DNA of 64,000 nucleotides from JBNLBS01 sp050303415. Lineage in GTDB: Bacteria; Pseudomonadota; Gammaproteobacteria; Methylococcales; Methylomonadaceae. Numbering within the stretch: position 1 is the first letter of the stretch; every line of letters begins with the position of its first letter. The DNA is taken from the NCBI GenBank assembly GCA_050303415.1, contig JBNLBS010000011.1:1-64000 (forward strand). Direction: 5' to 3'. Position numbers and translations under genes: made by a program. The notes beneath the pieces are model-generated. The model was not told the DNA's origin. It did no database searches and worked only from the letters and a program-made list of their open reading frames with translations. Of the stretch, positions 37,547 to 46,393 are shown piece by piece.

Positions 37547-37675
37547 AGTTTGAAAGTAAGTTTATATTTATGTACACCATTTCGTTGTGTCCTCATAAGT
37601 AATAGAAATACTTCCAGCAAATATAGTCTTTGCAGAAGGCTTTAATTATTTTTTGAAATTTTATTAGGATAAAAT
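37547..37675 (+). promoter_or_regulatory. Predicted cold-shock leader RNA
   Basis: An untranslated leader of about 129 nt. An element at 37576-37593 (ACCATTTCGTTGTGTCCT) recurs in the leader of the second cold-shock gene. TCCTCATAA (37590-37598) can pair with the ribosome-site region TTATTAGGA (37661-37669) at eight of nine positions, so it could hide the start in one conformation. Confidence 0.45.
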
Positions 37676-37882
37676 ATGTCTACTATTACAGGCACAGTTA
37701 AATGGTTCAACGAATCTAAAGGTTTTGGTTTTATTCAACAAGAATCCGGTCCAGATGTTTTTGCTCATTTCAGCGCTATTTCTGGTTCTGGTTTTAAAAC
37801 TCTTGTTGAAGGTCAGAAAGTCGAATTTACCGTTACTGAAGGTAAAAAAGGCCCACAAGCTGAAAATATCGTTGTTATCTAA
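37676..37882 (+). CDS. Cold-shock protein (CspA family)
   Basis: A 68-aa single cold-shock domain that binds single-stranded RNA or DNA. RNP1 KGFGFIQQ and RNP2 VFAHFSAI are intact. TTAGGA precedes the ATG. It has a long predicted leader and a strong terminator, so is monocistronic. It may act as an RNA chaperone; paralogs share the fold, and I cannot say whether it is cold-induced. Confidence 0.95.
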   Translation: MSTITGTVKWFNESKGFGFIQQESGPDVFAHFSAISGSGFKTLVEGQKVEFTVTEGKKGPQAENIVVI

Positions 37883-38400
37883 ATTTTAGATGCCTGAGTA
37901 GTTACTAACTTTTAGTTAGCACTGCTCTTATATTAGCGATATATAAAAGGGGTAAGGTCGTAAGGCCTTGCCCCTTTTTTGCCTTGAGTTTTTGTCAAAT
38001 CCTCCTTTTTGACCCGGAAATTTCATAAATCCGGTGATTAAATTCGTTGGAATCAATATTATTCAGTAGTTTGGGATATATTTTATGATGCCTTCGATAA
38101 ACCATTCTGTACCTGAATAGTTTTCATATAAATTCAGCTTAAAAAGTTGAAAAAATTGTACAAGACAGGGCTTTCTATATTTTGCTCGATTTACCCCCGT
38201 CTTTTTCATCAGATTTCTCAGGAAAATCCATTCCCTAATAATTTTCCGAGGTAGTCGTCTTTTTTTATATCTATTTCATATCGGCTTGTTTAAAGGCTAT
38301 GGGAATATTTCCTTTTTATTGAATGGCTCTATTGTTTGCCGGCCGATTTGTCTATGATGTCATCTGTTTTTAAGATAACGATTGGATTAAAAGAGGAGAT
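37883..38400. other. Intergenic region between cspA-type gene and TonB receptor
   Basis: 518 nt. It holds the cold-shock gene terminator (37947-37980) and then about 400 nt with no ORF I would support. CCGGA/TCCGG (about 38016-38035) could make a weak hairpin. An AGAGGAG ribosome site for the receptor lies at its right end. No Fur box was recognised. Confidence 0.5.
37947..37980 (+). terminator. Intrinsic terminator of cold-shock gene
   Basis: An 11-bp stem (37947-37957 with 37966-37976, one G-U pair) with an 8-nt loop and a T-run to 37980, 64 nt after the stop. Confidence 0.9.
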
Positions 38401-40740
38401 ATGAATAATAAACAAAGTGCCGCATTTGGCTTGTTTTTGATGCTGCCGTTATCTTTAATGGCTGACGATCTGCCTGCAAGTGTAAATCTAGAGACGATGG
38501 ATGTGATCGGGGTCAGCCCGTTACAAGGCGGTGGACTTGATATCAATAAAATTCCAACCAATGTGCAAACTGTTTCGGCTCAAGAATTTCAAGAGGCTCA
38601 AAGCTTATCATTGGCCGATTATATGAATCGCTATATGGGGAGCGTGCATATTAATGAGGCTCAGAATAATCCTTTACAGCCGGATGTCTATTATCGTGGT
38701 TTTGTCGCTTCGCCATTATTGGGGTTACCGCAAGGCCTGTCGGTTTATGTTAATGGCGTGCGTTTTAATGAACCATTTGGGGATTCTGTTAACTGGGATT
38801 TGATTCCCGAAGGGGCAATAGAGACTATGGCGCTTTATTCAGGTTCCAACCCTGTCTATGGTCTAAATACCCTGGGGGGTGCTATTTCCTTAAAAACTAA
38901 AACTGGTTTTACCGCACCGGGACATCAATTGGAAGTCTCCGGCGGTTCCTGGGACAGATACTCGGAAGAATTCAGCAGCGGCTGGAATAACGGAACTTTT
39001 GGTTATTTTATTGATGTGCATAATTTTGGTGAACAGGGGTGGCGCGATCACTCAAGAACTACGGCCAAACAAATACTGGGAACCTTAAGTTGGCAAAATG
39101 ACAGGGCTGAGCTGGATTTAACATTAGCGGCCAATGATAATGCTATGAAAGGTAATGGCGCGGTGCCGATTCAGTTGTATAAACAGACCAGTAAGTCGAT
39201 TTTTACTTATCCTGATCAAACTGTAACGCGGATGTTCTTTTCCGAGCTGTCCGGAAAATTCAATTTAACCGATGAAATCGAATTAAGTGGTAATGCGTTT
39301 TTTCGGCAGAATCGAATTAGAAGCTTTAATGGCGATGATTCGGATTATGATGATTGTACCTTAGGGGCGAATGCCGGCCTGTTATGTGAAAATTCGGGAG
39401 CAGATGAGCAGGTCGTGGAAGATACATTTGGCAATAATGTAGCGGCTTCTGATACTGTTGAAGGGGCAACCAATAATACCGGGAGAACTTATCAGCGCAC
39501 AGCCGGCGGAACTATACAGTCAGCTTTTTCATATGATTTTTTTGATCATGAAAATCATTTTATAGTCGGTGCAAACTATGAATATGCCGATGTACATTTT
39601 CAATCCGATTCCGAGTTAGCAGTATTAAATCCGGATAGGGGGACCACAGGAAGCGGCATCAAGATCGAAGACTCCAAAGTACGATTAAACACCGCCAGCG
39701 AAACCTATAGTATTTATTTCAGCGATCATTTTTCTGTTACTGATCAATTGACCATTTCTTTTGCCGGTCGTTATAACCATAGTCGTCTGGAAATGGATAA
39801 TCAATATACTCCGGGAGGAGTAGACAAGTTGACGGGTGAACATACTTTTGATCGTTTTAATCCGTCTACCGGTTTTACCTTTGAATTTAATGACTATCTG
39901 ACAGTGTATGGCAGCTACAGTGAGTCATCCAGAGCACCTACGCCAATGGAATTAAGCTGTGCCGATCCGAATGATTCTTGCAAACTGCCTAACTCTTTTG
40001 TTGCCGATCCACCGCTGGACCAGGTTGTAAGTAAAACCTTTGAGGGGGGATTTAGAGGGACGTTGGGTACCTTGATTGAAAATGGGGGGGCGCGTTGGAA
40101 TTTGGGTGTGTTCCAAACCACTAATCATGATGATATTATTTTTAGGCGTGCTGAAGGTGATGATTCTTTGAATGAAGGGTATTTCAGTAATGTTGGCCAG
40201 ACTCAACGATATGGCATTGAAGCAGGCCTGGATGCAAATTTTGACAGCGTTTTCTCCGATCAAGATGATTGGCATATTGCGGCCAATTATACTTATCTAA
40301 ACGCTCAGTACAGAAATGGCTTCACTGTTCAAAATCCTTTGGATCTTGAAGATGGAGGTCCCATACAAGTAAAAAAAGGCGATAGAATCACTGGTCTACC
40401 TGAACATATCTTTAAAGGTACAGTGGGGGTCGAGTTATGGCGTAAACTGTCTTTGAATATTGATGGTTTATACAGCGGAGCACAATATTATCGTGGCGAT
40501 GAAGCTAATTTGACCGGCAAGCTAGGTGGTTATTGGCTGTTTAATGCCCGAGCCGAACTAAAAATAACAGAAAATGTGGCTTTGTTTGGAAAGGTGGATA
40601 ATATTTTTGATCGACAATATAAAAGCTTTGGTGTTTATGGGCAGGCTGATGAGGTTTTAGGTGACAGCTATAATGACGGTCGTTTTGTCTCGCCTGGAGC
40701 ACCAAGGGCCGGTTGGATTGGTGTAAGGGTGAATTTGTAA
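38401..40740 (+). CDS. TonB-dependent outer membrane receptor
   Basis: A 779-aa outer-membrane receptor: signal peptide (1-21), a TonB-box-like segment NLETMDVIGV (about 29-38), a plug domain with YRGFVASPLLGLPQGLSVYV, NGVRFNEPFGDSVNWDLIP and a 22-strand barrel ending GWIGVRVNL. The NPLQPDVYYRGF plug signature belongs to a broad receptor group of unknown ligand. It is an isolated gene with an AGAGGAG ribosome site and a terminator, with no neighbouring transporter or sigma/anti-sigma pair, so the substrate (siderophore, copper chelator such as methanobactin, vitamin) cannot be read from context. Confidence 0.9.
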   Translation: MNNKQSAAFGLFLMLPLSLMADDLPASVNLETMDVIGVSPLQGGGLDINKIPTNVQTVSAQEFQEAQSLSLADYMNRYMGSVHINEAQNNPLQPDVYYRGFVASPLLGLPQGLSVYVNGVRFNEPFGDSVNWDLIPEGAIETMALYSGSNPVYGLNTLGGAISLKTKTGFTAPGHQLEVSGGSWDRYSEEFSSGWNNGTFGYFIDVHNFGEQGWRDHSRTTAKQILGTLSWQNDRAELDLTLAANDNAMKGNGAVPIQLYKQTSKSIFTYPDQTVTRMFFSELSGKFNLTDEIELSGNAFFRQNRIRSFNGDDSDYDDCTLGANAGLLCENSGADEQVVEDTFGNNVAASDTVEGATNNTGRTYQRTAGGTIQSAFSYDFFDHENHFIVGANYEYADVHFQSDSELAVLNPDRGTTGSGIKIEDSKVRLNTASETYSIYFSDHFSVTDQLTISFAGRYNHSRLEMDNQYTPGGVDKLTGEHTFDRFNPSTGFTFEFNDYLTVYGSYSESSRAPTPMELSCADPNDSCKLPNSFVADPPLDQVVSKTFEGGFRGTLGTLIENGGARWNLGVFQTTNHDDIIFRRAEGDDSLNEGYFSNVGQTQRYGIEAGLDANFDSVFSDQDDWHIAANYTYLNAQYRNGFTVQNPLDLEDGGPIQVKKGDRITGLPEHIFKGTVGVELWRKLSLNIDGLYSGAQYYRGDEANLTGKLGGYWLFNARAELKITENVALFGKVDNIFDRQYKSFGVYGQADEVLGDSYNDGRFVSPGAPRAGWIGVRVNL

Positions 40741-40749
40741 CAAAATTAG

Positions 40750-40795
40750 AAAAATGCCTGTTCTTTCATATTTGGGCGGGCATTTTTGCTTTTTT
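40750..40795 (+). terminator. Intrinsic terminator of TonB receptor gene
   Basis: An 11-bp stem (40750-40760 with 40777-40787, one G-U pair) ending in T-runs, 10 nt after the receptor stop. Confidence 0.75.
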
Positions 40796-40802
40796 GTGGG
40801 CA

Positions 40803-40826
40803 ATAAAAAGCCCGCATAAAGCGGGC
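40803..40826 (-). terminator. Minus-strand intrinsic terminator
   Basis: Read on the minus strand: GCCCGC (40826-40821), TTTAT loop, GCGGGC (40815-40810), then a T-run. On the plus strand the T-run is 9 nt away, so the element fits minus-strand termination best. It is nearly 400 nt past the bepA-like gene end and would end the candidate small RNA. Confidence 0.75.
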
Positions 40827-40981
40827 GTATTCAGTTTTTTTTATTTTTATTATATGTCCGCTGTTCATTCGTAACAGCTTTATCAAGCAAGTTATTATTA
40901 TTGTTATTTTTTGAATAGCCTTGGGCTACTCCTCCTCTTATACCGAATTAGATCGGGCTCATTCCGTTAAGCTGGTACGGA
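40803..40981 (-). ncRNA. Candidate small RNA
   Basis: A segment of about 180 nt on the minus strand with the parts of a free-standing sRNA gene. TTGATA (41014-41009) and TATGAT (40993-40988) form a promoter with 15-nt spacing. The predicted 5' end folds as a 7-bp hairpin (40981/40961 region), followed by CCGA/TCGG (40956-40943), an unpaired AAGAGGAGGAG (40939-40929), AGCC/GGCT (40927-40917), an A/U-rich linker and a terminator hairpin. No ORF with a correctly spaced start fits. Short spacing and the lack of a homology check keep confidence low. Confidence 0.35.
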
Positions 40982-41221
40982 GTTTAAATCATAAAAAAGT
41001 GCGGTGTCTATCAAAAATAATGATTTTTTTATAAAAATAGTTTCGTCTCAAAAACACTTTTTAAAAACAGGAACTTACTTTTACTTACAATATTAGAATA
41101 TACTAATTAATCCGCAATTATTGCATATTATGTAAGTTTATTAAGCTAGCGTTCAGTTTTGTTGTGTTATTGTTCGTTCCAGACTAACAAATAGTTGATT
41201 TTTCAGTACGTTTTTAACTGC

Positions 41222-42670
41222 TTATTGATTAAGTTTACGTTCTCTCTCCTCATTTAGAAAAAAGTTAAGACGTTCATTTAGGATAGCGGACAGGTAAAAA
41301 TTAAGCCCTTTTGATTTCTTCGCCAGCTTAATTTGTTGTATTGCCTGCTCCGTGTATCCATCCTCATAATAATATTCTGCAATATACCGATGTGATTCAG
41401 CTTGCTGGCCCAGATCAGCATAAGCCTGTGCCAATAATTCCAAATAATAAAGTTTTTGTTGATTGCTGTAATTTAAAGTAAGCAATAGTGCTTTGGCTTC
41501 TTCTGCCTGTTCTGTTTCTAACAGAATTTTTATGTAATCCAGTTTTATTGAGCCATAACTAGGAAATTTATTCATAATGGCCAGATAGCGCTTTAAGGCC
41601 GTTTGATAATCTTGAGCGTCTACTGCTGTCTGCGCCAGGGCAACAGCGAATTGAATTTGCGATGGAAAGCGTTGGGTTAAGTCCTTGAAAATTCCTTCCG
41701 CTTCGGTAAATTGCCGGTTTGTTAATTTGAGCAGTCCACTTCCATATTTCGCAACGGCGCGTTGTTCGTCTGTGCCTTGTTTTTCTAATGTGGCAAAATA
41801 TTTTGCTGTAGCATCTTTATCGCTGCTTGTTGATACTTTCAGCTTGGTCTTGGTTAGCTGATAGCCAAGGGAATCCGGATATTGTTTGTAGGGGTATTTT
41901 TCAGCTCGACCAAGACTGTCGGATATTCTGGAGCTGGTGACCGGGTGGGTACGTAAAAACTCAGGGATGTTACGACCATAATAGCGACTGGACTGTTGCA
42001 GACGCTCAAAGAATATAGGCATGGCGCGTGGATTGAAATCGGCCTCTAGCAGGGTTTGCATGCCTACACGATCTGCCTCCTGTTCATTGCTGCGGGTAAA
42101 ATCAATTTGAAACTGCGTCTGGCTGGCTTGTATGGCAATTAAAGCTGCCTGAGCCATCTCGGGCGATTGTGTGCCCAGTAACAAAGCGGCGAGAGTGGCG
42201 GCGGCAGTTGGAATGGATAATTGACTGGCAGCCTCAAATGCTCTATATAAATGGCGTTGGCTAACGTGAGCAATCTCATGCGCCATTACCGAGGCCAGTT
42301 CGCTTTCTGATTCGGTCGACAAGATAAGCCCGGAGTTAACACCTATATAGCCGCCGGGTCCGGCAAAAGCATTGATGGCATTGTCTATCACGACAAAAAA
42401 ATGGAAAGCCTGACTGGGTACATCACTATGGGTAACGAGTTTTTGGCCCAAGTCCTGGATGTACTGGTGAATTTCCGTGTCCTGGTTGATTTTTATTTTG
42501 GCATGCAGGCTTCTAAAAAAAGCTTCGCCTAATTCTTTTTCTTGAATCGGGCTAATCAATGCGCCTGTTGAGTCTCCCATATCCGGTAAATCAAATTTTT
42601 CTGCTTCAACAGCTGTTAATGATTGGCTGTATAAAAACAGGAAACATAAAAGGGTAATGCTAAATTTCAT
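41222..42670 (-). CDS. M48 family metalloprotease, BepA-like
   Basis: 482 aa: signal peptide (about 1-20), a zinc metallopeptidase domain with HEIAH (131-135) and the third-ligand motif NEQEADRVG, and a C-terminal TPR region (about 310-460). This is the domain order of BepA (YfgC), the periplasmic protease that assists or degrades outer membrane proteins such as LptD. Other M48-TPR proteins share the order, so orthology is probable, not certain. It is divergent from tusD. Confidence 0.85.
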   Translation of the reverse strand: MKFSITLLCFLFLYSQSLTAVEAEKFDLPDMGDSTGALISPIQEKELGEAFFRSLHAKIKINQDTEIHQYIQDLGQKLVTHSDVPSQAFHFFVVIDNAINAFAGPGGYIGVNSGLILSTESESELASVMAHEIAHVSQRHLYRAFEAASQLSIPTAAATLAALLLGTQSPEMAQAALIAIQASQTQFQIDFTRSNEQEADRVGMQTLLEADFNPRAMPIFFERLQQSSRYYGRNIPEFLRTHPVTSSRISDSLGRAEKYPYKQYPDSLGYQLTKTKLKVSTSSDKDATAKYFATLEKQGTDEQRAVAKYGSGLLKLTNRQFTEAEGIFKDLTQRFPSQIQFAVALAQTAVDAQDYQTALKRYLAIMNKFPSYGSIKLDYIKILLETEQAEEAKALLLTLNYSNQQKLYYLELLAQAYADLGQQAESHRYIAEYYYEDGYTEQAIQQIKLAKKSKGLNFYLSAILNERLNFFLNEERERKLNQ

Positions 42671-42811
42671 ATTGAATGAGATAAGAAAAATAAGGCTTGG
42701 TTCCGGTTCTGTTGAATATTTTTATTGAATATTAGCATTAGTATAGCTGGAATGCCTTGAGTTGATTCGCTGGCTGCAGGATAATTATGCTTTTGTTGCA
42801 CTGTTATTACT

Positions 42812-43198
42812 ATGAAATTTGCAGTTCAGATTAATACCAGCCCCTATCAAAATAATCGTGGCGATTTGGCCTATCGTTTTATTTGTGCTGCCTTAGCAGG
42901 AGGGCATCAGGTTTATAGAGTGTTTTTTTATCAAGAAGGAATTTATCACGCGCTGGCCTATGCCAGCCCTTTAGATGATGAGCTTAATCATAGTAAACGC
43001 TGGGCGGATTTGGCCGCACAATACGACCTGGATTTGGTGTTATGTATTTCGGCAGCGCAGAGACGGGGCTTGTTGCATGCCGATGAGGCTAAAAGGCAGG
43101 GCAAGCTGGATAATGATGTTGCTGCCGGCTTTCGTGTTGCCGGTTTAGGGCAACTGCTTGAGGCAACATTATTAGCCGATCGGTTCTTGGTTTTTTAG
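42812..43198 (+). CDS. tusD: Sulfurtransferase TusD (DsrE-like)
   Basis: A 128-aa DsrE-fold sulfur carrier that takes persulfide sulfur from TusA and passes it to TusE for 2-thiouridine in tRNA. The sulfur-bearing Cys78 (LVLCISAAQRRG) is at the same number as the active Cys78 of E. coli TusD. DsrE in sulfur oxidisers is homologous, but no dsr genes are here. tusC follows after one base. Confidence 0.9.
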   Translation: MKFAVQINTSPYQNNRGDLAYRFICAALAGGHQVYRVFFYQEGIYHALAYASPLDDELNHSKRWADLAAQYDLDLVLCISAAQRRGLLHADEAKRQGKLDNDVAAGFRVAGLGQLLEATLLADRFLVF

Positions 43199-43199
43199 C

Positions 43200-43556
43200 A
43201 TGAAAAAATATTTATTTGTCCTGAGCCAGGCACCGCATAGTGGCCATAATGTCCAGGAAACGCTGGATGTGATTTTGACAACAGCAGCATTTGATCAGCC
43301 GGTGGCATTGTTATTACTTGATGATGGTGTTTTTCAGCTAAAAAAAGGCCAGAATCCCGAGTTGTTGGGCTTAAAGGATACGCTGTCTGTGTTTAAGGCC
43401 TTGGAAATATATGATGTTGATGATATTTATATCGAAGTGGAATCTTTGCATGAACGTGGTTTAAAGCCGGCGGATATGGCTCTGGCAGTCAGAGAATTGT
43501 ACCGTAAGGATGTGTCCGGTTTTATGAAACAATATGATGTGATTTATTCGGCCTGA
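43200..43556 (+). CDS. tusC: Sulfur relay protein TusC (DsrF-like)
   Basis: A 118-aa DsrE/F-fold subunit expected to pair with TusD. Family marks: LSQAPHSGHNVQETLDVILTT-like N-terminus (about 8-28), ALLLLDDGVFQL and the C-terminal FMKQYDVIYSA. No cysteine occurs in the protein, consistent with a structural role. In E. coli tusDCB is contiguous; here the strand is taken by convergent ettA within 47 nt of the stop and tusB is missing. Confidence 0.88.
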   Translation: MKKYLFVLSQAPHSGHNVQETLDVILTTAAFDQPVALLLLDDGVFQLKKGQNPELLGLKDTLSVFKALEIYDVDDIYIEVESLHERGLKPADMALAVRELYRKDVSGFMKQYDVIYSA

Positions 43557-43602
43557 GGTTGAATCCAGGATGGTTGCCGGGGCAACCATCCCAAAAGCTG
43601 AA

Positions 43603-45267
43603 TTAGCCCAGTTTTTTATATTTGATACGATGTGGCGTATCGGCATCAGTGCCTAGGCGGCGATGTCGGTCGGCTTCATAGTCTTCATAGTTACCTTCAA
43701 ACCAAACCACCGTGCTGTCACCTTCAAACGCCAGCATATGGGTGGCGATACGGTCGAGAAACCAGCGGTCATGGGAAATGACCACAGCACAGCCAGGAAA
43801 TGCCAGTAAGGCTTCCTCCAGGGCTCTAAGTGTTTCAACGTCCAGATCGTTGGTGGGTTCGTCAAGCAGCAATACATTGCCGCCACTTTTTAGCAGTTTG
43901 GCTAAATGAACACGATTGCGTTCGCCACCGGATAAATCGCCAATGCGTTTTTGCTGGTCGCCGCCTTTAAAGTTAAAGCGTCCGACATAGGCGCGTGAAG
44001 GCGTCTCGTATTTGCCCACGGTGATAATATCCAAGCCATCAGAGATTTCCTCCCAAACGGTTTTGTTAGGGTCCATATCATCGCGCAACTGGTCAACATA
44101 GGCCAGGTCAACGGTTTTGCCTAGCTTCAGTTCTCCGCTATCGGGTGTTTCCTGCCCGGCCATCATTCTGAAAAGTGTGGTTTTACCCGCACCATTTGGG
44201 CCGATAATGCCGACAATACCGCCTGGCGGCAATTTAAAACTCAAGTCATTAATCAGTAAACGATCGCCGAAACCTTTGTTAATATTATCTGCTTCAATCA
44301 CCACATCGCCTAAACGAGGGCCGGGTGGAATATAGATTTCCTGGGTCTCGTTGCGTTTTTGGGTTTCTTGTGACGACAATTCATCAAAACGAGCCAAACG
44401 TGCTTTGTTTTTAGCATGACGTCCTTTAGGGTTGGAACGTACCCATTCCAATTCGGCTTTCATGGCTTTTTGACGCGAACTTTCCTGTTTTTCTTCCTGT
44501 TCCAGTCGTTTTTCCTTTTGTTCTAACCATGATGAGTAATTGCCTTCCCAAGGAATGCCTGAACCTCTGTCCAATTCCAGAATCCAGCCGGCTACATTAT
44601 CCAGAAAGTAGCGGTCATGTGTTACAGCAACAACAGTTCCTTTATAGTCGTGTAAAAAGCGCTCCAGCCAAGCGACCGATTCGGCATCCAGATGGTTGGT
44701 TGGTTCGTCCAGCAGCAACATATCCGGATTGGACAGCAATAGTTTGCATAATGCTACGCGGCGTTTTTCGCCGCCGGACAGCTTGGTGACATCTGCATCC
44801 CATTCGGGTAAACGCAATGCATCGGCGGCAATTTCGAGCTTTCTGTCCAGTTCCCAGGCGCCAGCAGCTTCGATTTTTTCCTGCAATTCGGCCTGTTCGG
44901 CTAATAGGGCATCGAAGTCTGCGTCAGGTTCGGCAAATGCATTATTAACTTCGTCAAAACGGGTTAAAACGGCTTTAATATCGGCTACAGCTTCCTCAAC
45001 ATTGCCGCGTACATCCTTATTCGGGTCCAGTTGTGGCTCCTGTGGCAAATAGCCTATATTAATACCTTTTTGAGGGATTGCTTCACCTTCAATCTCGGTA
45101 TCGATACCTGCCATAATTCTCAGTAAGGTTGATTTACCGGAACCATTCAAGCCCAGCACGCCAATTTTCGCACCGGGAAAAAAGGACAGGGAGATGTCTT
45201 TTAAGATGTATTTTTTCGGTGGGACAATTTTACCCACACGGTTCATGGAATATATGTATTGCGCCAT
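43603..45267 (-). CDS. ettA: Energy-dependent translational throttle protein EttA
   Basis: A 554-aa ABC-F protein (E. coli EttA is 555) that binds the ribosomal E site and gates entry into elongation according to the ATP/ADP ratio. Two ATPase domains: Walker A GLNGSGKS (39-46) with LSGGEKRRVALCK and LLDEPTNHLD; second Walker A GPNGAGKT with LSGGERNRVHLAK and LLDEPTNDLD. The interdomain arm and linker (EWVRSNPKGRHAKNKARLAR) are conserved. No membrane domain. Confidence 0.96.
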   Translation of the reverse strand: MAQYIYSMNRVGKIVPPKKYILKDISLSFFPGAKIGVLGLNGSGKSTLLRIMAGIDTEIEGEAIPQKGINIGYLPQEPQLDPNKDVRGNVEEAVADIKAVLTRFDEVNNAFAEPDADFDALLAEQAELQEKIEAAGAWELDRKLEIAADALRLPEWDADVTKLSGGEKRRVALCKLLLSNPDMLLLDEPTNHLDAESVAWLERFLHDYKGTVVAVTHDRYFLDNVAGWILELDRGSGIPWEGNYSSWLEQKEKRLEQEEKQESSRQKAMKAELEWVRSNPKGRHAKNKARLARFDELSSQETQKRNETQEIYIPPGPRLGDVVIEADNINKGFGDRLLINDLSFKLPPGGIVGIIGPNGAGKTTLFRMMAGQETPDSGELKLGKTVDLAYVDQLRDDMDPNKTVWEEISDGLDIITVGKYETPSRAYVGRFNFKGGDQQKRIGDLSGGERNRVHLAKLLKSGGNVLLLDEPTNDLDVETLRALEEALLAFPGCAVVISHDRWFLDRIATHMLAFEGDSTVVWFEGNYEDYEADRHRRLGTDADTPHRIKYKKLG

Positions 45268-45488
45268 ATTTGATTTATTCAGTTTACAAATGGTTTGAGG
45301 GATTTTTTCAATGATACCAGAAAACTAATTTATCATATTCATGATGAATCGATTTATGTGAGCTGTGAGAATTTATTATTGACTAAGTAAATGACATTTT
45401 TTGCTAATATTAAAAGTTCTTTGTAAGGTTTTATTCATACGGTACATGCAAGCAAGCAGTTGGTAGATATCGGGAATGCAAAAGCTTA

Positions 45489-46355
45489 ATGGTGGCGATA
45501 AAAATGATTGATAAAAAATATGGCTATAACAGCGGAGAAGCTTTGTCACCCTGGCGTGAGTCATTAAATACTATTATTTTCGGTGCGGAAACACGGATGG
45601 GCAGGGCGTTCGATGTGGTATTGATTATTATGATTATCTGTAGCGTGATATCGGTAATGCTGGATAGTGTGGAACCCATTCAGCAGCAATACGGACAATG
45701 GTTTGTTATCACTGAATGGATATTTACCTGCTTGTTTACGCTGGAATATGGTTTGAGACTTGTTTGTGTGCGTAAGCCCTGGTTGTATTGTCGTAGTTTT
45801 TTTGGTTTGGTCGATTTATTGGCCATTTTACCCAGTTATTTGGGGCTTTTTTTCTCCGGTGCAAAATATATGCTGGTATTAAGGATACTGCGCTTATTGC
45901 GTATTTTTAGAATCCTTAAGTTGACAGGCTATATGACCGAAGCAGATGTATTAATGAATGCTTTGGTTAACAGTTTTCGCAAGATACTGGTTTTTTTGTA
46001 TACCGTGTTAACCGTGGTGGTTGTCTTTGGTTCGTTAATGTACGTGGTGGAGGGAAATGAATCGGGTTTTACCAGTATACCTAAATCAGTGTATTGGGCG
46101 ATTGTGACCTTGACTACGGTTGGTTATGGCGATATTGCTCCGCAAACAACGGTAGGACAAATTATTGCTTCCTGTATCATGATTATGGGTTATGGCATTA
46201 TTGCAGTGCCGACGGGAATGTATAGCGTTGAGTTGTTTAAATCGTATAATACCGGACGAATAAGAAACGATGCCTGTCCAGGTTGTGGAGGTACCGGACA
46301 TGATTATGATGCTTGTTTCTGTAAATTTTGTGGCCATTCATTGCCGGATGAATAG
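45489..46355 (+). CDS. Voltage-gated-type potassium channel with C-terminal zinc-ribbon-like tail
   Basis: A 288-aa six-helix ion channel. S1 near 42-60, S4 with regularly spaced arginines LRILRLLRIFRILK (131-144), pore helix and selectivity filter TVGYGD (210-215), S6 near 222-245. After a short linker the C-terminus has CPGCGGTGHDYDACFCKFCG (263-282), with Cys263/266 and Cys278/281 spaced like a zinc ribbon. A second ATG at 45504 is a possible start. The gene stands between ettA (divergent) and gloA (39 nt downstream). Confidence 0.85.
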   Translation: MVAIKMIDKKYGYNSGEALSPWRESLNTIIFGAETRMGRAFDVVLIIMIICSVISVMLDSVEPIQQQYGQWFVITEWIFTCLFTLEYGLRLVCVRKPWLYCRSFFGLVDLLAILPSYLGLFFSGAKYMLVLRILRLLRIFRILKLTGYMTEADVLMNALVNSFRKILVFLYTVLTVVVVFGSLMYVVEGNESGFTSIPKSVYWAIVTLTTVGYGDIAPQTTVGQIIASCIMIMGYGIIAVPTGMYSVELFKSYNTGRIRNDACPGCGGTGHDYDACFCKFCGHSLPDE

Positions 46356-46393
46356 ATACTTCGAACGGAGTATCTTAGATTTAGGAGTTTAAA

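Larger units (their letters stand above)
40741..41221. other. Intergenic region between TonB receptor and bepA-like gene
   Basis: 481 nt without a protein gene. The left part holds two hairpin terminators (40750-40787 and 40810-40826). The middle part (about 40803-40981) has the layout of a small RNA on the minus strand. The right part (41000-41221) is A+T rich with no other signal seen. Confidence 0.6.

Noticed and set aside
37616..37850. Minus-strand ORFs of 64 and 89 codons over the first csp gene and its upstream region
   Set aside because: Shadow or A+T-rich random frames without ribosome sites; the plus-strand cold-shock gene explains the coding signal.
42812..43556. DsrEF of a dissimilatory sulfur oxidation locus
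   Set aside because: No dsrAB, dsrC or rDsr genes nearby, and the third subunit is missing; the tRNA-thiolation TusDC reading is simpler.
43512..45052. Plus-strand ORFs of 65-118 codons opposite ettA
   Set aside because: Serine/alanine-rich shadows of the ettA reading frame without start signals.
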